Source: CAXXOK01 sp963666755 (GTDB taxonomy: Bacteria; Bacillota; Clostridia; Christensenellales; Aristaeellaceae). From it: DNA of 64,000 nucleotides. The stretch spans positions 620,001-684,000 of the forward strand of contig CAXXGW010000009.1 in assembly GCA_963666755.2 (NCBI GenBank), in the 5' to 3' direction. Within the stretch, counting starts at the first letter, position 1. Every line of letters starts with the position of its first letter. Positions 1 to 8,654 of this stretch are shown piece after piece. The notes under the pieces were generated by a model that saw only the letters and a list, made by a program, of their open reading frames with translations, did not search any database and had not been told where the DNA came from. The position numbers and the translations under genes were made by a program.

Positions 1-395
1 GCTGGCACAATGTCCGGCGCGCCATAACGCTCCGGCCGGTACCAGCAGCCAATCGCCAGTTCGCCCAGCCGGGCAGTCTGGTTAAACAGCAACTGGGCCT
101 GCGTGCGCCCGACCGCCTCGCGGAAGGCGGCAAAGTGCTTTAATCGCATTTCATGGTTGCCGACGCCCACAAAGGTGGGCACGCGCCGCGAGGCTTCATC
201 CAAAAAGGCGATGCCGTTGCCGTAACTCTGCCGGTAACGGTTTGCTGTATCGCCGGCGGCAATCAGCGCATCCATCCCCTCCAGCAGAGGCAGGATGTCC
301 TGATAGGGCGCGTCATGCAGATCGCTGACCACCAGCAGCCGCAGGGGGTGGGTCAGCCTGCCGGTATGCCATTGGTAAGGGGTTACGGTTCGCAT
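1..395 (-). CDS. Metallophosphoesterase (calcineurin-like), 3' end cut off by window edge
   Basis: The first 131 codons of a minus-strand gene are present and the rest lies off the left edge. The translation carries the opening blocks of the calcineurin-like phosphoesterase fold in order: VVSDLHD near residue 22 (D-x-H metal ligands), AAGDTANR near residue 46 (GD block) and GVGNHE near residue 77 (GNHE block). These residues bind the two metal ions in this superfamily. The start is the ATG at 393-395, with GGAGGG five bases upstream. No signal peptide is visible, so a cytoplasmic enzyme is likely. The substrate cannot be told from this fragment. It lies downstream of the foldase gene on the same strand, separated by a hairpin. 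Confidence 0.85.
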   Translation of the reverse strand, partial: MRTVTPYQWHTGRLTHPLRLLVVSDLHDAPYQDILPLLEGMDALIAAGDTANRYRQSYGNGIAFLDEASRRVPTFVGVGNHEMRLKHFAAFREAVGRTQAQLLFNQTARLGELAIGCWYRPERYGAPDIVP

Positions 396-447
396 GGGTT
401 CCCTCCGTTGCTGTGTCCGGCCGCAGGGATAAGCCCGCGGCATGCGT

Positions 448-474
448 GAGGGGCGGCCGCTTTGGCCGCCCCTC
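448..474 (-). terminator. GC-rich hairpin between foldase gene and metallophosphoesterase
   Basis: An 11-bp perfect stem (GAGGGGCGGCC pairing with its complement) closes a 5-base loop, 20 bases after the stop of the foldase gene. No T-run follows on the minus strand, so it may be a weak terminator or an mRNA-stabilising hairpin. Confidence 0.5.
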
Positions 475-493
475 GGGGAGGAAGCGCGCGGCC

Positions 494-1861
494 TCAGTCG
501 GCCAGACGATCCTTATAAATCTTAGCCTGCGCATCCGTGACCCACTGGGTAACGGCGGCGTTGTAGACTTCGTCCTGCTTGGTGGAGAGCAGCTCCGCCT
601 GCAGGGCGTCCTTCACATCCTCCAGCGCGACGGCGCCTTCGGTCACATCGTCCACATACTTAACAATGTGGATGCCGTAATCCGTCTGGAAGGGCGCGGA
701 CACATCCCCGGGCTTGGCCAGCGCCATCGCCTCGGTGGTGAAGGCCTCGACCCACTGCGTATCGCCGGTGCAAACCAGATAGCCTTCGGTTTTGCCCGGA
801 TCGCTCTGCATGCCGGTATCTTCGCCGTACTGGGCCATCAGGGCGTCGAAATCTTCACCCGCGGCCAGCTTGGCGACGATCTCGTCCACGGTGGGCTGCA
901 GGGCGGCATAAGCCTTGGCCTTGGCGGCATCCAGCTGGGTGTTCAGATCGGCCAGCTCGGTTTCCAGCTGCGTTTTGGCAGCGGCCAGCTCCGTGCGGCT
1001 CTGCGCCTGATCGGCGGTATCGGTGGTCGCATCGGTCGGCAGCGCCGCGATGCTGGTGGCGTTGGTATCCAGATCGCTTTGCTTGGCAGTGATCTGGCTC
1101 TGCAGGTCGCTGATGGCGGTGCTGTCGGCATCGCTCAGCTTGCGCAGAATGTTCTTGACATGGCGGTAACCGGCCGGCCGGTAGTAAATGGTCGCGCCGT
1201 TGCTCACGTCGGTGGCGTACTGCACCAGATTGCTGGCGTAGCTGCTCTTGGCGGCGTCCAGCTTCTGGGTGTAGCTGTCGGAAATCTCCTGATCGGTCAC
1301 GGTCACGTCCTTCACCACATCGGCGCGGAGCTTTTCCGTTTGCTTGCTCTTGGTCTGGCTTTCCAGCAATGCGTCCTTGGTGGGGTAGCCGAGCTCCGCC
1401 ATCTTGGCGGCAACGGCCTGATCCAGCGCATCCCCGGTCAGGGTGGTGTCGGCAAAGTTGGAGGCTTTCACGTTGTCGATGTAGCCGGACCACGTTTTAT
1501 CCACGGAAGCCTGCACATCGCTGAGCTCCTGCTCGGTCAGGGTATCAAAACCGAGCTCCTGAATTTTCTGGTTGATGACCGCGTCCTGAATCAGCGCCTC
1601 AATGGCGGAATCCTGCGCGGCGGAAATCGACTCTGCGCTGGTGGGGTCAAAGCTCATGCCGTAGGCGTTGTACATGTACGCCTGGTAATTCAGGGTGTTA
1701 TCCACAGCGGTCTGCACTTCCGCCTTGGTGATGGTCTTGCCCGCAACCTCAATGATGGCGGTCTGTGCGTCGACCGTCGCGTCCCTTTCGATGAGGCTGC
1801 AGCTCGTGGTCAGCACGATTGCCGCGATCATCAGTACCGCCAGAAATACACGCTTGCGCAT
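494..1861 (-). CDS. PpiC/SurA/PrsA-type peptidyl-prolyl isomerase lipoprotein
   Basis: The protein has 455 residues. It starts MRKRVFLAV with a hydrophobic segment and a lipobox-like LTTSC with cysteine 21, so it is probably an exported lipoprotein foldase on the outer face of the membrane. Residues about 35-220 are helical and resemble the SurA/trigger-factor-like chaperone domain. The parvulin domain opens at YRHVKNIL (about 232-239) and resumes at EIVAKLAAGEDF (about 327-338), followed by the typical GDVSAPFQTDYGIHIVKYVD. Between these blocks is an unusual insertion of about 80 residues rich in Q, A, L and D that looks like a coiled coil. The start at 1861 was chosen because GGGGAG lies seven bases upstream; an upstream in-frame ATG at 1939 would place residues in front of the signal peptide. 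Specific clients are unknown. Confidence 0.85.
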   Translation of the reverse strand: MRKRVFLAVLMIAAIVLTTSCSLIERDATVDAQTAIIEVAGKTITKAEVQTAVDNTLNYQAYMYNAYGMSFDPTSAESISAAQDSAIEALIQDAVINQKIQELGFDTLTEQELSDVQASVDKTWSGYIDNVKASNFADTTLTGDALDQAVAAKMAELGYPTKDALLESQTKSKQTEKLRADVVKDVTVTDQEISDSYTQKLDAAKSSYASNLVQYATDVSNGATIYYRPAGYRHVKNILRKLSDADSTAISDLQSQITAKQSDLDTNATSIAALPTDATTDTADQAQSRTELAAAKTQLETELADLNTQLDAAKAKAYAALQPTVDEIVAKLAAGEDFDALMAQYGEDTGMQSDPGKTEGYLVCTGDTQWVEAFTTEAMALAKPGDVSAPFQTDYGIHIVKYVDDVTEGAVALEDVKDALQAELLSTKQDEVYNAAVTQWVTDAQAKIYKDRLAD

Positions 1862-1906
1862 ACTCGGTCTCCCCTTATCGTTCCTATAATCGCCGAAGCT
1901 CAAATC

Positions 1907-1935
1907 ATTATACCCGATCCCAGCACAATCGGCAA
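1907..1935 (-). promoter_or_regulatory. Sigma-A promoter for the foldase gene
   Basis: On the minus strand, TTGCCG (1930-1935) and a perfect TATAAT (1907-1912) are separated by 17 bp. The -10 lies 46 bp before the start codon. Confidence 0.6.
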
Positions 1936-1981
1936 CCATTTCTTATGAAGCTTCACGCATTGTTCACGCACGCGGCGGCAC

Positions 1982-2011
1982 TTGATTCTTCCCGGAGGTT
2001 CAGCGTATAAT
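1982..2011 (+). promoter_or_regulatory. Sigma-A promoter for murC
   Basis: TTGATT (1982-1987) and a perfect TATAAT (2006-2011) have an 18-bp spacer, 35 bp before the murC start. It is back to back with the divergent foldase promoter. Confidence 0.6.
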
Positions 2012-2045
2012 AGGCGCGTAAACAGCGACGAGGGGCGTGGTGGAG

Positions 2046-3449
2046 ATGCAAACCCCGCATATTCGGGATTTTCAGGGGAAACCCATCCATATGATCGGCA
2101 TTGGCGGCAGCAGCATGAGCGGCCTGGCGCGGCTGCTGCTGGCGCGCGGCTACCCGCTGACCGGCAGCGATAATCTGGAAACCTACGCCACGCGCGCCCT
2201 GCGTGAGGCGGGCGTACCGGTGACAATCGGGCACAAGCCCGAAAACGTACAAGGTGCGGCGCTGGTGGTGTATACCATCGCCATCCTGCCGGATAACCCC
2301 GAGCGGGTGGAGGCTGAACGGCTGGGCCTGCCCACGCTGGAACGCGCGACCCTGCTGGGGCAGCTGATGGAAGGCAGCCCCCGTGCCGTGGGCGTTTGCG
2401 GCACGCACGGTAAAACGTCTACCACCTCGATGCTGGCGCAGGCGCTGGTCGAGGCGGGCACGGACCCTTCGGTGCACATCGGCGGGTCGCTGGATTTTAT
2501 CGGCGGCAGCACGCGCGTGGGGCATGGGGATGTGTTCCTGACCGAGGCGTGCGAGTTTAACGAGAGTTTTCTGCACCTGCGCCCTACTGTGGCGGTGGTG
2601 ACCAACATCGAGGAAGATCACCTCGATTACTACAAGGATTTGGCGGCGATCCAGCGCGCGTTCGGGCGGTTCCTCGCGCTGTTGCCCAAGGACGGCTATG
2701 CCGTGGGCAACGGGGATGATCCCCGCGTAGTGGAACTGTTGCAACAGCTCGACTGCCACACCGTGACCTTTGGCGTAGGGCAGGCGTGCGACTGGCGGCC
2801 CGCGAACCTTTGCTACGACGCGCAGGGCCGCGGCAGCTTTGACGCCTCCCGGCACGGTAAAACGCTGGGGCATGTGAGCCTGCGCGTGGCGGGTTTCTTC
2901 CATGTGTACAACGCGCTTGCCACCGTCGCCTGTGCGTACGCGCTGGGCGCAGACCTGAATCGCGTGTGCGCCGCGCTGGGCCAATTTGAGGGAGCACACC
3001 GCCGCTTCGAGTTCACGGGGGAAATCGAGGGCGTGAAACTCTACCACGATTACGGGCATAATCCCACCGAAATGCGCAATGTGCTGGGGGTGGCGAAGCT
3101 CCAGCCGCACAACCGCCTGTGGGCGGTCATGCAGCCGCATACCTACAGCCGCGTCAAAGGGCTATTTCAGGATTACCTGACCTGCACCTGCGATGCCGAC
3201 ATCACACTGGTGACCGATATTTACGCCGCGCGGGAGAAAGACCCCGGGGACATCAAGGCCGAGCAGATTGTGCAGGGCATGCGCGAAAACGGGATCGAGG
3301 CCGTGCATACCCCCAGCTTTGACGATACCGAACGCTACCTGCGCGAACACTGGCAGCCGGGTGATCTGGTGCTGACCATGGGCTGCGGCAACATCAACCA
3401 GTTAAACGAACAGATGCACGCGCACGTGGCAACGGCGCCGCAGGGCTGA
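2046..3449 (+). CDS. murC: UDP-N-acetylmuramate--L-alanine ligase
   Basis: Cytoplasmic Mur ligase that adds L-alanine to UDP-MurNAc using ATP, the first amino-acid step of peptidoglycan precursor synthesis. The 467 residues match the family length. Visible motifs are GIGGSSMSG (about 18-26, UDP-sugar binding Rossmann loop), the ATP loop CGTHGKTST (118-126), ACEFNESF (168-175), and the C-terminal HDYGHNPTE (334-342) and QPHTYSR of the Mur ligase C domain. The start is uncertain: GTG codons at 2037 and 2040 also read in frame, but the AGGGG at 2031-2035 is too close to them and sits 10 bases from the ATG at 2046. The gene stands alone rather than in a dcw cluster. Confidence 0.95.
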   Translation: MQTPHIRDFQGKPIHMIGIGGSSMSGLARLLLARGYPLTGSDNLETYATRALREAGVPVTIGHKPENVQGAALVVYTIAILPDNPERVEAERLGLPTLERATLLGQLMEGSPRAVGVCGTHGKTSTTSMLAQALVEAGTDPSVHIGGSLDFIGGSTRVGHGDVFLTEACEFNESFLHLRPTVAVVTNIEEDHLDYYKDLAAIQRAFGRFLALLPKDGYAVGNGDDPRVVELLQQLDCHTVTFGVGQACDWRPANLCYDAQGRGSFDASRHGKTLGHVSLRVAGFFHVYNALATVACAYALGADLNRVCAALGQFEGAHRRFEFTGEIEGVKLYHDYGHNPTEMRNVLGVAKLQPHNRLWAVMQPHTYSRVKGLFQDYLTCTCDADITLVTDIYAAREKDPGDIKAEQIVQGMRENGIEAVHTPSFDDTERYLREHWQPGDLVLTMGCGNINQLNEQMHAHVATAPQG

Positions 3450-3562
3450 GCCTGCGCCCTGTGCCCGCTCCTGCCCATACATGCGCAAGGGTGCGGGCAG
3501 GGGCGTTTCGCCGTACTTTCAAACACGCAGGCGCATGGGTATGCAAACGCGCCGCAATCGGG

Positions 3563-3568
3563 TATAAT
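3563..3568 (+). promoter_or_regulatory. Candidate -10 box before the solute-binding protein gene
   Basis: A perfect TATAAT lies 63 bp before the chosen start. The hexamer 17 bp upstream (TATGCA) matches the -35 consensus at only three positions, so only the -10 is convincing. Confidence 0.4.
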
Positions 3569-3631
3569 AAAATGCAACGCAAGGGCGCGGGGCGGTTGGC
3601 CGTCGTGTGTCCGCAGAAGGGGGGCGACGGC

Positions 3632-5143
3632 ATGCGCGTACGGGGTCTGCTCTGCTTTTGCTGTGCGGCGATGCTCTGGCTGGGCGCGCCGGCCATTGCT
3701 AATGCCGCGACCGATTACCGCATGGCGGGTTTCGACGGTGAGGGAAGCGAGCGCCGCTGGGAAGAGAACGCTTTTTTTACCCGCATGGAGGCTCGCACCG
3801 GTGTGCAGTTTACCTTTGAACAGGCCGCCAATGCCGATGCCTGGCAAAAAGCCAAAGATACAATGTTTGCCACGGGCGATCTGCCTGACGTGCTTTTTAA
3901 GGCGCAGCTGAGCCTGCGGGAGCAGCTGGCCTGCGCGCAATCCGGGCAACTGATCGACTTGAAACCCCTGCTTAAGGACAACACGCCGCATCTGTGGGCG
4001 CTGCTGGAAGCCCACCCGGACTGGCTCGCGGCCATTACGCTGCCCTCCGGGCAGATTGTCGCCCTGCCGGACATTCAGGAACTGCCCGCTGAAAACGCAA
4101 TGTGGATTAACCGTACCTGGCTGGACACGCTGGGGCTTGCCATGCCGGAGGATTGGGCGTCCTTTGCAAAGGTGCTGCAAGCCTTCCATACCGGCGACCC
4201 TAACCGGAATGGCCGCGCGGATGAGGTTCCGCTTTCCTTCCTGGGCCCGTGGGATTTGAAGTTTCTAGCCCACGCTTTCGGGCTGGTTGCCAACGATTAC
4301 AATGTATATGCGGATGCGCAGGGCACGGTGCACTTCATGCCGGCGGAGGAAGGGTACCTGAATCTGCTGCGCTCGCTCAATAGTCTGTACGCACAGGGGC
4401 TTTTGGACCGCAACGGGTTTTACACCGCCGATACGCTGCGCAAGCAGACCGACAGCAAGGCGGCGCCTGTGTATGGCGTGTTTTTCGGCCCCAATCCGCT
4501 TACGCTGCTGCCGTATGAAACAGCCTCGCAGTATGTGCTGCTGCCGCCGCTTTCCTATGAGGGTTCGCGCGTCTACCGCGAGCTGACGGGCCCTGTGGCG
4601 GGCGGTGCGTTTGCCGTCACCAACGCGTGCGCCGATCCCGCGGCGCTCCTCCGCTGGGTGGATGTGCTGTACAGTGAGGATGGGGCCGCCGAAGCCATGG
4701 CCGGCATAGCCGGAACGGATTACTTAGCGGATGCCTCGGGCGCATGGCACTATACGGCCTCGGCGGAAAACGCAACCGAAACGCTGCAAAACCTGAGCGT
4801 GTACGATACGGGGCTGATGCCTTGGCGCTTCCCGCAGACGTTTTATGCGCAGTATGACGATGCGCAGCTCGCGACCTTGCAGACACAGCTGACGGAGCTG
4901 CATGCCCTTACGATGCGGCCGTTCCCGCTGTGTACGCTTTCCGCGGCGCAACTGGATGCCCTTGCCCCACTGCAGACGGCGCTTGGCCGCTATGTGGATG
5001 AAAGCCTGGCGCGCTTTACGCTGGGCGAGTGGAACCCGGACGACCCCGCCGCGTTGCAGGCCTACCGGGAAGGGCTGGACGCAAACGGGCAGGCGGCGAT
5101 GGTGGCCCTCTGGCAGGAAATTCTAAATTCGTTAACGAAATAA
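3632..5143 (+). CDS. ABC-transporter extracellular solute-binding protein, family 1-like
   Basis: The 503-residue protein has an N-terminal signal peptide (hydrophobic core then APAIANA, probable signal peptidase I cleavage after residue 25). No lipobox cysteine is seen at that site, which is uncommon for Firmicute binding proteins. The body has the hallmarks of carbohydrate/oligosaccharide-type binding proteins: the FATGDLPDVLFK block near residue 80 and DPNRNGRADEVPLSF at 189-203. The start was chosen for AAGGGGGG seven bases upstream and because the longer frame would bury the signal peptide. No permease or ATPase gene lies next to it, so its ligand and partner are unknown. The galactokinase gene follows after 79 bp, which weakly hints at a sugar ligand. 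Confidence 0.8.
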   Translation: MRVRGLLCFCCAAMLWLGAPAIANAATDYRMAGFDGEGSERRWEENAFFTRMEARTGVQFTFEQAANADAWQKAKDTMFATGDLPDVLFKAQLSLREQLACAQSGQLIDLKPLLKDNTPHLWALLEAHPDWLAAITLPSGQIVALPDIQELPAENAMWINRTWLDTLGLAMPEDWASFAKVLQAFHTGDPNRNGRADEVPLSFLGPWDLKFLAHAFGLVANDYNVYADAQGTVHFMPAEEGYLNLLRSLNSLYAQGLLDRNGFYTADTLRKQTDSKAAPVYGVFFGPNPLTLLPYETASQYVLLPPLSYEGSRVYRELTGPVAGGAFAVTNACADPAALLRWVDVLYSEDGAAEAMAGIAGTDYLADASGAWHYTASAENATETLQNLSVYDTGLMPWRFPQTFYAQYDDAQLATLQTQLTELHALTMRPFPLCTLSAAQLDALAPLQTALGRYVDESLARFTLGEWNPDDPAALQAYREGLDANGQAAMVALWQEILNSLTK

Positions 5144-5222
5144 CGAACAAGCCGAACAGACGAACCGACAGGCACGCAACCGCGGCGGTTGCCGATTCCA
5201 TGTGAAGGATGGCAGATAGCAT

Positions 5223-6521
5223 ATGAACCAGTACGCACAGATGATCCGCCTGCTGAAAACCCCCGAAGTCATGAAACGGCTGACGCGCCTGTACGGCCAG
5301 CGCGACGGCATGCTGGTACAGCAGACCACCCGCTATACCCACATGCTGAAAAAGCATGAGGAGTATTTTAACGCCGGCGGATCGGTGCTGCTGGTCAGTG
5401 CGCCCGGCCGTACCGAAATCGGGGGCAACCACACCGACCATAACCGCGGCAAGGTACTGGCGGCGGCTGTCAATCTGGATACGCTGGCCGCTGTGAGCAA
5501 GCGCAGCGACCGGACGGTGCGCATTTACAGCGAAGGGTACGAGCCGCTGGTGTTGCAGCTGGACGATCTGCACCCGCAGGCGCAGGAGCAGGGCACCACC
5601 GCCGCGCTGGTGCGCGGCGTAGCGGAGAAGATTGAGCAGGAAGGCTTTACGGTTGGCGGTTTTGACGCGGCCATCAGCAGCACCGTGCGTTCGGGCAGCG
5701 GGCTAAGCTCTTCGGCGGCGTTTGAGGTGCTGATCTGCGCGGTGTTTGACGCGCTGTATAACGGCTGGCGCATGGACGAGAAAAAGCGCGCCCAGTATTC
5801 GCAATACGCCGAGAATGTCCATTTTGGCAAGCCCAGTGGGCTGATGGATCAGATGGCGTCCAGCGTGGGCGGGCTTACGTATATCGACTTTAAGTATGAC
5901 GAGCCTCGGATCGAAGCCATTGCTTACGATTTTGCCGCCAAGGGCTACGCGCTGGTCGTGGTGAACACCGGCGGCAGCCATGACGATTTGACCGACCACT
6001 ATGCCGCCATCCCCGCGGAGATGCGTGCCGTCGCGGCCTGCTTTGACGAGCCGTATCTGCGCCGCGTGCGCCCGGAACAGCTTATGCAGAACCTCCCGAT
6101 GGTGCGCGAGCGCCTGCAGGGGGCCAACGCGGATCGCGCCATCCTGCGCGCCGTCCACTATTTTGAGGAGAACCGGCGCGTAACCGAGATGGCCGAGGCG
6201 CTGCGCGCCGATGATCTGCCGACTTTCCTTGCCGATGTGATCGATTCCGGCCGCAGCAGTGCCATGTACCTGCAAAACATCTACGCTTCCAGCGATAGCG
6301 AAGAGGTCGCGCTGGCGCTGATGCTGGGCGACCGCCTGCTGCGCGGCAAGGGCGCGTGGCGCATCCACGGCGGCGGATTTGCGGGCACCACGCTTAACTT
6401 TGTGCCCCAGAAGGAAATGGACGGCTTCCTCAAGGAAATGAGCGCGGTGTTTGGCGAGCGCAGCTGTCAGGTGCTGGACATCCGGCCCGAGGGCGCGGCG
6501 GTCGTTAACCTGATCCCCTGA
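5223..6521 (+). CDS. galK: Galactokinase family protein
   Basis: GHMP-family sugar kinase, expected to phosphorylate galactose at C1 with ATP (Leloir pathway). The galactokinase signature appears as APGRTEIGGNHTDHNRG (about 60-76), the GHMP ATP loop as GSGLSSSAAFE (about 157-167), and the third motif as RIHGGGFAGTTLNF near residue 380. At 432 residues it is longer than the E. coli enzyme (about 380), mainly through an N-terminal stretch of about 50 residues before the signature, as in several clostridial homologues. The SD is modest (GAAGGATGG about 12 bases upstream). No galT or galE is nearby, so related sugar substrates cannot be excluded. Confidence 0.88.
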   Translation: MNQYAQMIRLLKTPEVMKRLTRLYGQRDGMLVQQTTRYTHMLKKHEEYFNAGGSVLLVSAPGRTEIGGNHTDHNRGKVLAAAVNLDTLAAVSKRSDRTVRIYSEGYEPLVLQLDDLHPQAQEQGTTAALVRGVAEKIEQEGFTVGGFDAAISSTVRSGSGLSSSAAFEVLICAVFDALYNGWRMDEKKRAQYSQYAENVHFGKPSGLMDQMASSVGGLTYIDFKYDEPRIEAIAYDFAAKGYALVVVNTGGSHDDLTDHYAAIPAEMRAVAACFDEPYLRRVRPEQLMQNLPMVRERLQGANADRAILRAVHYFEENRRVTEMAEALRADDLPTFLADVIDSGRSSAMYLQNIYASSDSEEVALALMLGDRLLRGKGAWRIHGGGFAGTTLNFVPQKEMDGFLKEMSAVFGERSCQVLDIRPEGAAVVNLIP

Positions 6522-6545
6522 TGCGCGGGGATGCCGCACTTGGCG

Positions 6546-6574
6546 TTGACAAGCGCTTAACCCTGTGGTAAGAT
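6546..6574 (+). promoter_or_regulatory. Sigma-A promoter for the FMN riboswitch-ribU transcript
   Basis: TTGACA (6546-6551), a 17-bp spacer and TAAGAT (6569-6574) lie just upstream of the RFN element. Confidence 0.8.
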
Positions 6575-6596
6575 GTGCGCGTAAATCCCATAGATG

Positions 6597-6743
6597 GCTT
6601 CTTCGGGGCAGGGTGAGAATCCCTACCGGCGGTACAGCCCGCGAACCTGCGAAGGAAATATTCCTTCCGGGCCGATTCGGTGAAATTCCGAAGCCGACGG
6701 TAAACGGCGTTTGGCCGTGAGTCCGGATGAGAGAAGAGCAGCC
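6597..6743 (+). promoter_or_regulatory. FMN riboswitch (RFN element)
   Basis: The conserved RFN blocks are all present in order: CTTCGGGGCAGGGTG, then AATCCCTACCGGCGGT, AGCCCGCGA, the GCCGATTCGGTGAAATTCCG block, GCCGACGGTAAA, and the closing AGTCCGGATGAGAGAAG. The aptamer binds FMN, and bound FMN favours the terminator that follows at 6759-6793, reducing transcription of the riboflavin transporter gene. Confidence 0.97.
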
Positions 6744-6758
6744 TCCCATTGTGAGTGG

Positions 6759-6793
6759 TTGCCCCTGATGCTGAAACCATCGGGGGCAATTTT
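6759..6793 (+). terminator. Expression-platform terminator of the FMN riboswitch
   Basis: A 12-bp stem (TTGCCCCTGATG with its near-perfect complement) has a 7-base loop and a TTTT tail, ending 23 bases before the ribU start. It is the regulated terminator of the riboswitch. Confidence 0.88.
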
Positions 6794-6816
6794 GTCGAAA
6801 TGCGGAGGGATTGGGT

Positions 6817-7437
6817 ATGACCATCCAAAACAAGAGGCGTCTGCAAACCCGGGAGGCGGCTACCATCGCGGTGCTGGCGGCGGTCGCCAGCGTGCTGTTT
6901 TTCCTTGAAATTCCGGTCGTGCTGTTCTACAAGCTGGACTTCAGCAACCTGCCGGTGCTGCTGGGCACGTTTGCCATGGGGCCGTCGGCGGGTGCGGCCA
7001 TTCTGTTTATCAAAAGCCTGCTGGGGGTGCTGCACAGCTCCTCCCAGGGTGTGGGCGAGCTGGCTGATTTCCTGATGGGGCTTGCGATGCTGCTGCCCGC
7101 GGGGCTGATCTACCGGCGCAACACCTCGCGCCACGGCGCGCTGTTGGGCATGGTGGTCGGCGGGCTGTGCGCCACGGTGGCCGGGGTGCTGACCAACGTG
7201 TACCTCCTGATTCCGTTCTATGCTGCGGTGTACGGCATGCCGGTGGAGCAGATTCTGGCCATGGGGCAGGCGCTGATTCCGGGGCTGGACACGGTATGGA
7301 AATTTGTACTGGCGATTACCGCGCCCTTCAATCTGTTGAAATGGACCGCCATCTGTGTGGCGGGCTGGTTCCTCTACAAGCCGCTTTCGCCTATCCTGCA
7401 CGGGCGCGGCGGCAAGGCGGCCAAACCGAAAGCCTGA
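6817..7437 (+). CDS. ribU: Riboflavin ECF transporter S component
   Basis: Integral membrane substrate-capture subunit of an energy-coupling-factor transporter that imports riboflavin, using a shared EcfA-A'-T module encoded elsewhere. The 206-residue protein has about five to six hydrophobic segments, with the RibU-like stretches FFLEIPVVLFYKLDFSNLP (about residue 30) and GPSAGAAILFIKSLLG. The start at 6817 has GGAGGG eight bases upstream; an in-frame TTG lies two codons earlier. Placement behind an FMN riboswitch independently supports the substrate. Confidence 0.95.
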   Translation: MTIQNKRRLQTREAATIAVLAAVASVLFFLEIPVVLFYKLDFSNLPVLLGTFAMGPSAGAAILFIKSLLGVLHSSSQGVGELADFLMGLAMLLPAGLIYRRNTSRHGALLGMVVGGLCATVAGVLTNVYLLIPFYAAVYGMPVEQILAMGQALIPGLDTVWKFVLAITAPFNLLKWTAICVAGWFLYKPLSPILHGRGGKAAKPKA

Positions 7438-7482
7438 CGCTTACCCGCCGGAGCCGGGCGGGCAGGAAAGGGAGTATGACCC

Positions 7483-7947
7483 TTGAACGAATATATCACA
7501 CACAGCGCAGCCGAAACCCGTGCGCTGGGCGCGCGGCTGGCCGCGCAGCTCTGCCCCGGGGATACGCTGCTGCTCGTAGGGGATCTGGGCGCGGGGAAAA
7601 GCGAGTTTACGCGCGGCCTGGCCCGCGGGCTGGGCATCCGGGGGGTTGTGCCCAGCCCCAGCTTTACTATCCTGCAGGTGTACACGGACGGGCGACTGCC
7701 GCTGTACCATTTTGACTGGTACCGCCTGCAGGACGCGGAGGAGCTGTATGAGCTTTCGATGGACGAGTACCTGTACGATCGCGGCGTGGCCGTGGTGGAA
7801 TGGCCGGACAGGGTGCCTGAGGCCATCCCGGAAACGCATCTGCGCATCACGTTTGAACCGCTGGGGGAGCAGGATCGGCGGCTTACGCTGGAACCTGCGG
7901 GCGGGTTTCATCCGCTGGACCTGACGGCGCTGGAGGGGAACGCATGA
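7483..7947 (+). CDS. tsaE: tRNA threonylcarbamoyladenosine biosynthesis ATPase TsaE
   Basis: Small P-loop ATPase (154 residues) that drives the TsaB-TsaD complex making t6A37 in ANN-decoding tRNAs. Visible motifs are Walker A GDLGAGKSEFTRG (about 34-46), the HFDWYRL block and VEWPDRV near residue 105. The start appears to be TTG at 7483, with GGAG eight bases upstream; the nearby ATG at 7476 is out of frame. A hairpin (CCCGCC pairing with GGGCGGG, about 7445-7462) precedes it. The gene overlaps tsaB by four bases. TsaD is not in this window. Confidence 0.95.
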   Translation: MNEYITHSAAETRALGARLAAQLCPGDTLLLVGDLGAGKSEFTRGLARGLGIRGVVPSPSFTILQVYTDGRLPLYHFDWYRLQDAEELYELSMDEYLYDRGVAVVEWPDRVPEAIPETHLRITFEPLGEQDRRLTLEPAGGFHPLDLTALEGNA

Positions 7948-8654
7948 ACATTTTGGCAGTGGACACCTCTGGCCCGGTATGCGGGGTGGCCGTGTGTGAC
8001 GAAACCCGTGTGCTTTACGAGGGCGCGGCCGTCAATCGGCTGACCCATTCGGTCAACCTCCTGCCCATGGCGCAGGAGGCGCTTTGCCGCGCGGGCCTGA
8101 CTGTCGGGCAGGTGGATTTGTTTGCGGCGGTAGTCGGGCCGGGCTCGTTCACGGGAGTGCGCATTGGGGTGAGCACCGTCAAGGGCATGGCGCACGGCGC
8201 GGGCAAGCCCTGTGTGGGGGTGGACGCGCTGGAAGCGCTGGCCGCAGGTACGGCGGATCGGCAGGCGCTGGTTTGTCCCATTCAGGATGCGCGCGCGGGG
8301 CAGGTCTACGGCGCGGCGTTTGAGGGATGCTGGCCCCCGCGCCGCCTGATGGAAGATCAGGCCGCGAAACTGGATGCTTTTCTGGATTCGGCGCTGGCGG
8401 TGGCGGAGGGAAAACCGCTGCTGTTTCTCGGCGATGGTGTAATCCCATACCGCGAGGCTATCGCCGCGCGGCTGGGAGAGCGCGCGCTGTTCGCGCCTGC
8501 GCATCTCACCTACCTGCGCCCCGCGTCGGTGGCCATGCTGGCACTGGAGCACCGCGCCGAGGCGGTGGACTACCTGACGCTGGCCCCCCGGTACCTGCGC
8601 GCACCGCAGGCCGAGCGGGCGCGGGCCGCACGCCTGAAGGCGGTGCAGCCGTGA
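7944..8654 (+). CDS. tsaB: tRNA threonylcarbamoyladenosine biosynthesis protein TsaB
   Basis: Inactive ASKHA-fold partner of TsaD in t6A synthesis, 236 residues. Typical blocks are MNILAVDTSG at the N terminus, LTHSVNLLPM, VVGPGSFTGVRIGV (about 56-69) and KGMAHGAGKPCVGVDALEAL. It starts within an ATGA overlap with tsaE and ends in a GTGA overlap with rimI, so the three genes are translationally coupled. Confidence 0.95.
   Translation: MNILAVDTSGPVCGVAVCDETRVLYEGAAVNRLTHSVNLLPMAQEALCRAGLTVGQVDLFAAVVGPGSFTGVRIGVSTVKGMAHGAGKPCVGVDALEALAAGTADRQALVCPIQDARAGQVYGAAFEGCWPPRRLMEDQAAKLDAFLDSALAVAEGKPLLFLGDGVIPYREAIAARLGERALFAPAHLTYLRPASVAMLALEHRAEAVDYLTLAPRYLRAPQAERARAARLKAVQP

Noticed and set aside
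413..1948. A 511-codon open frame on the plus strand, antisense to the foldase gene
   Set aside because: Repetitive G/L/H/Q-rich composition typical of antisense frames in GC-rich DNA. The opposite strand encodes a clear PpiC lipoprotein with an SD.
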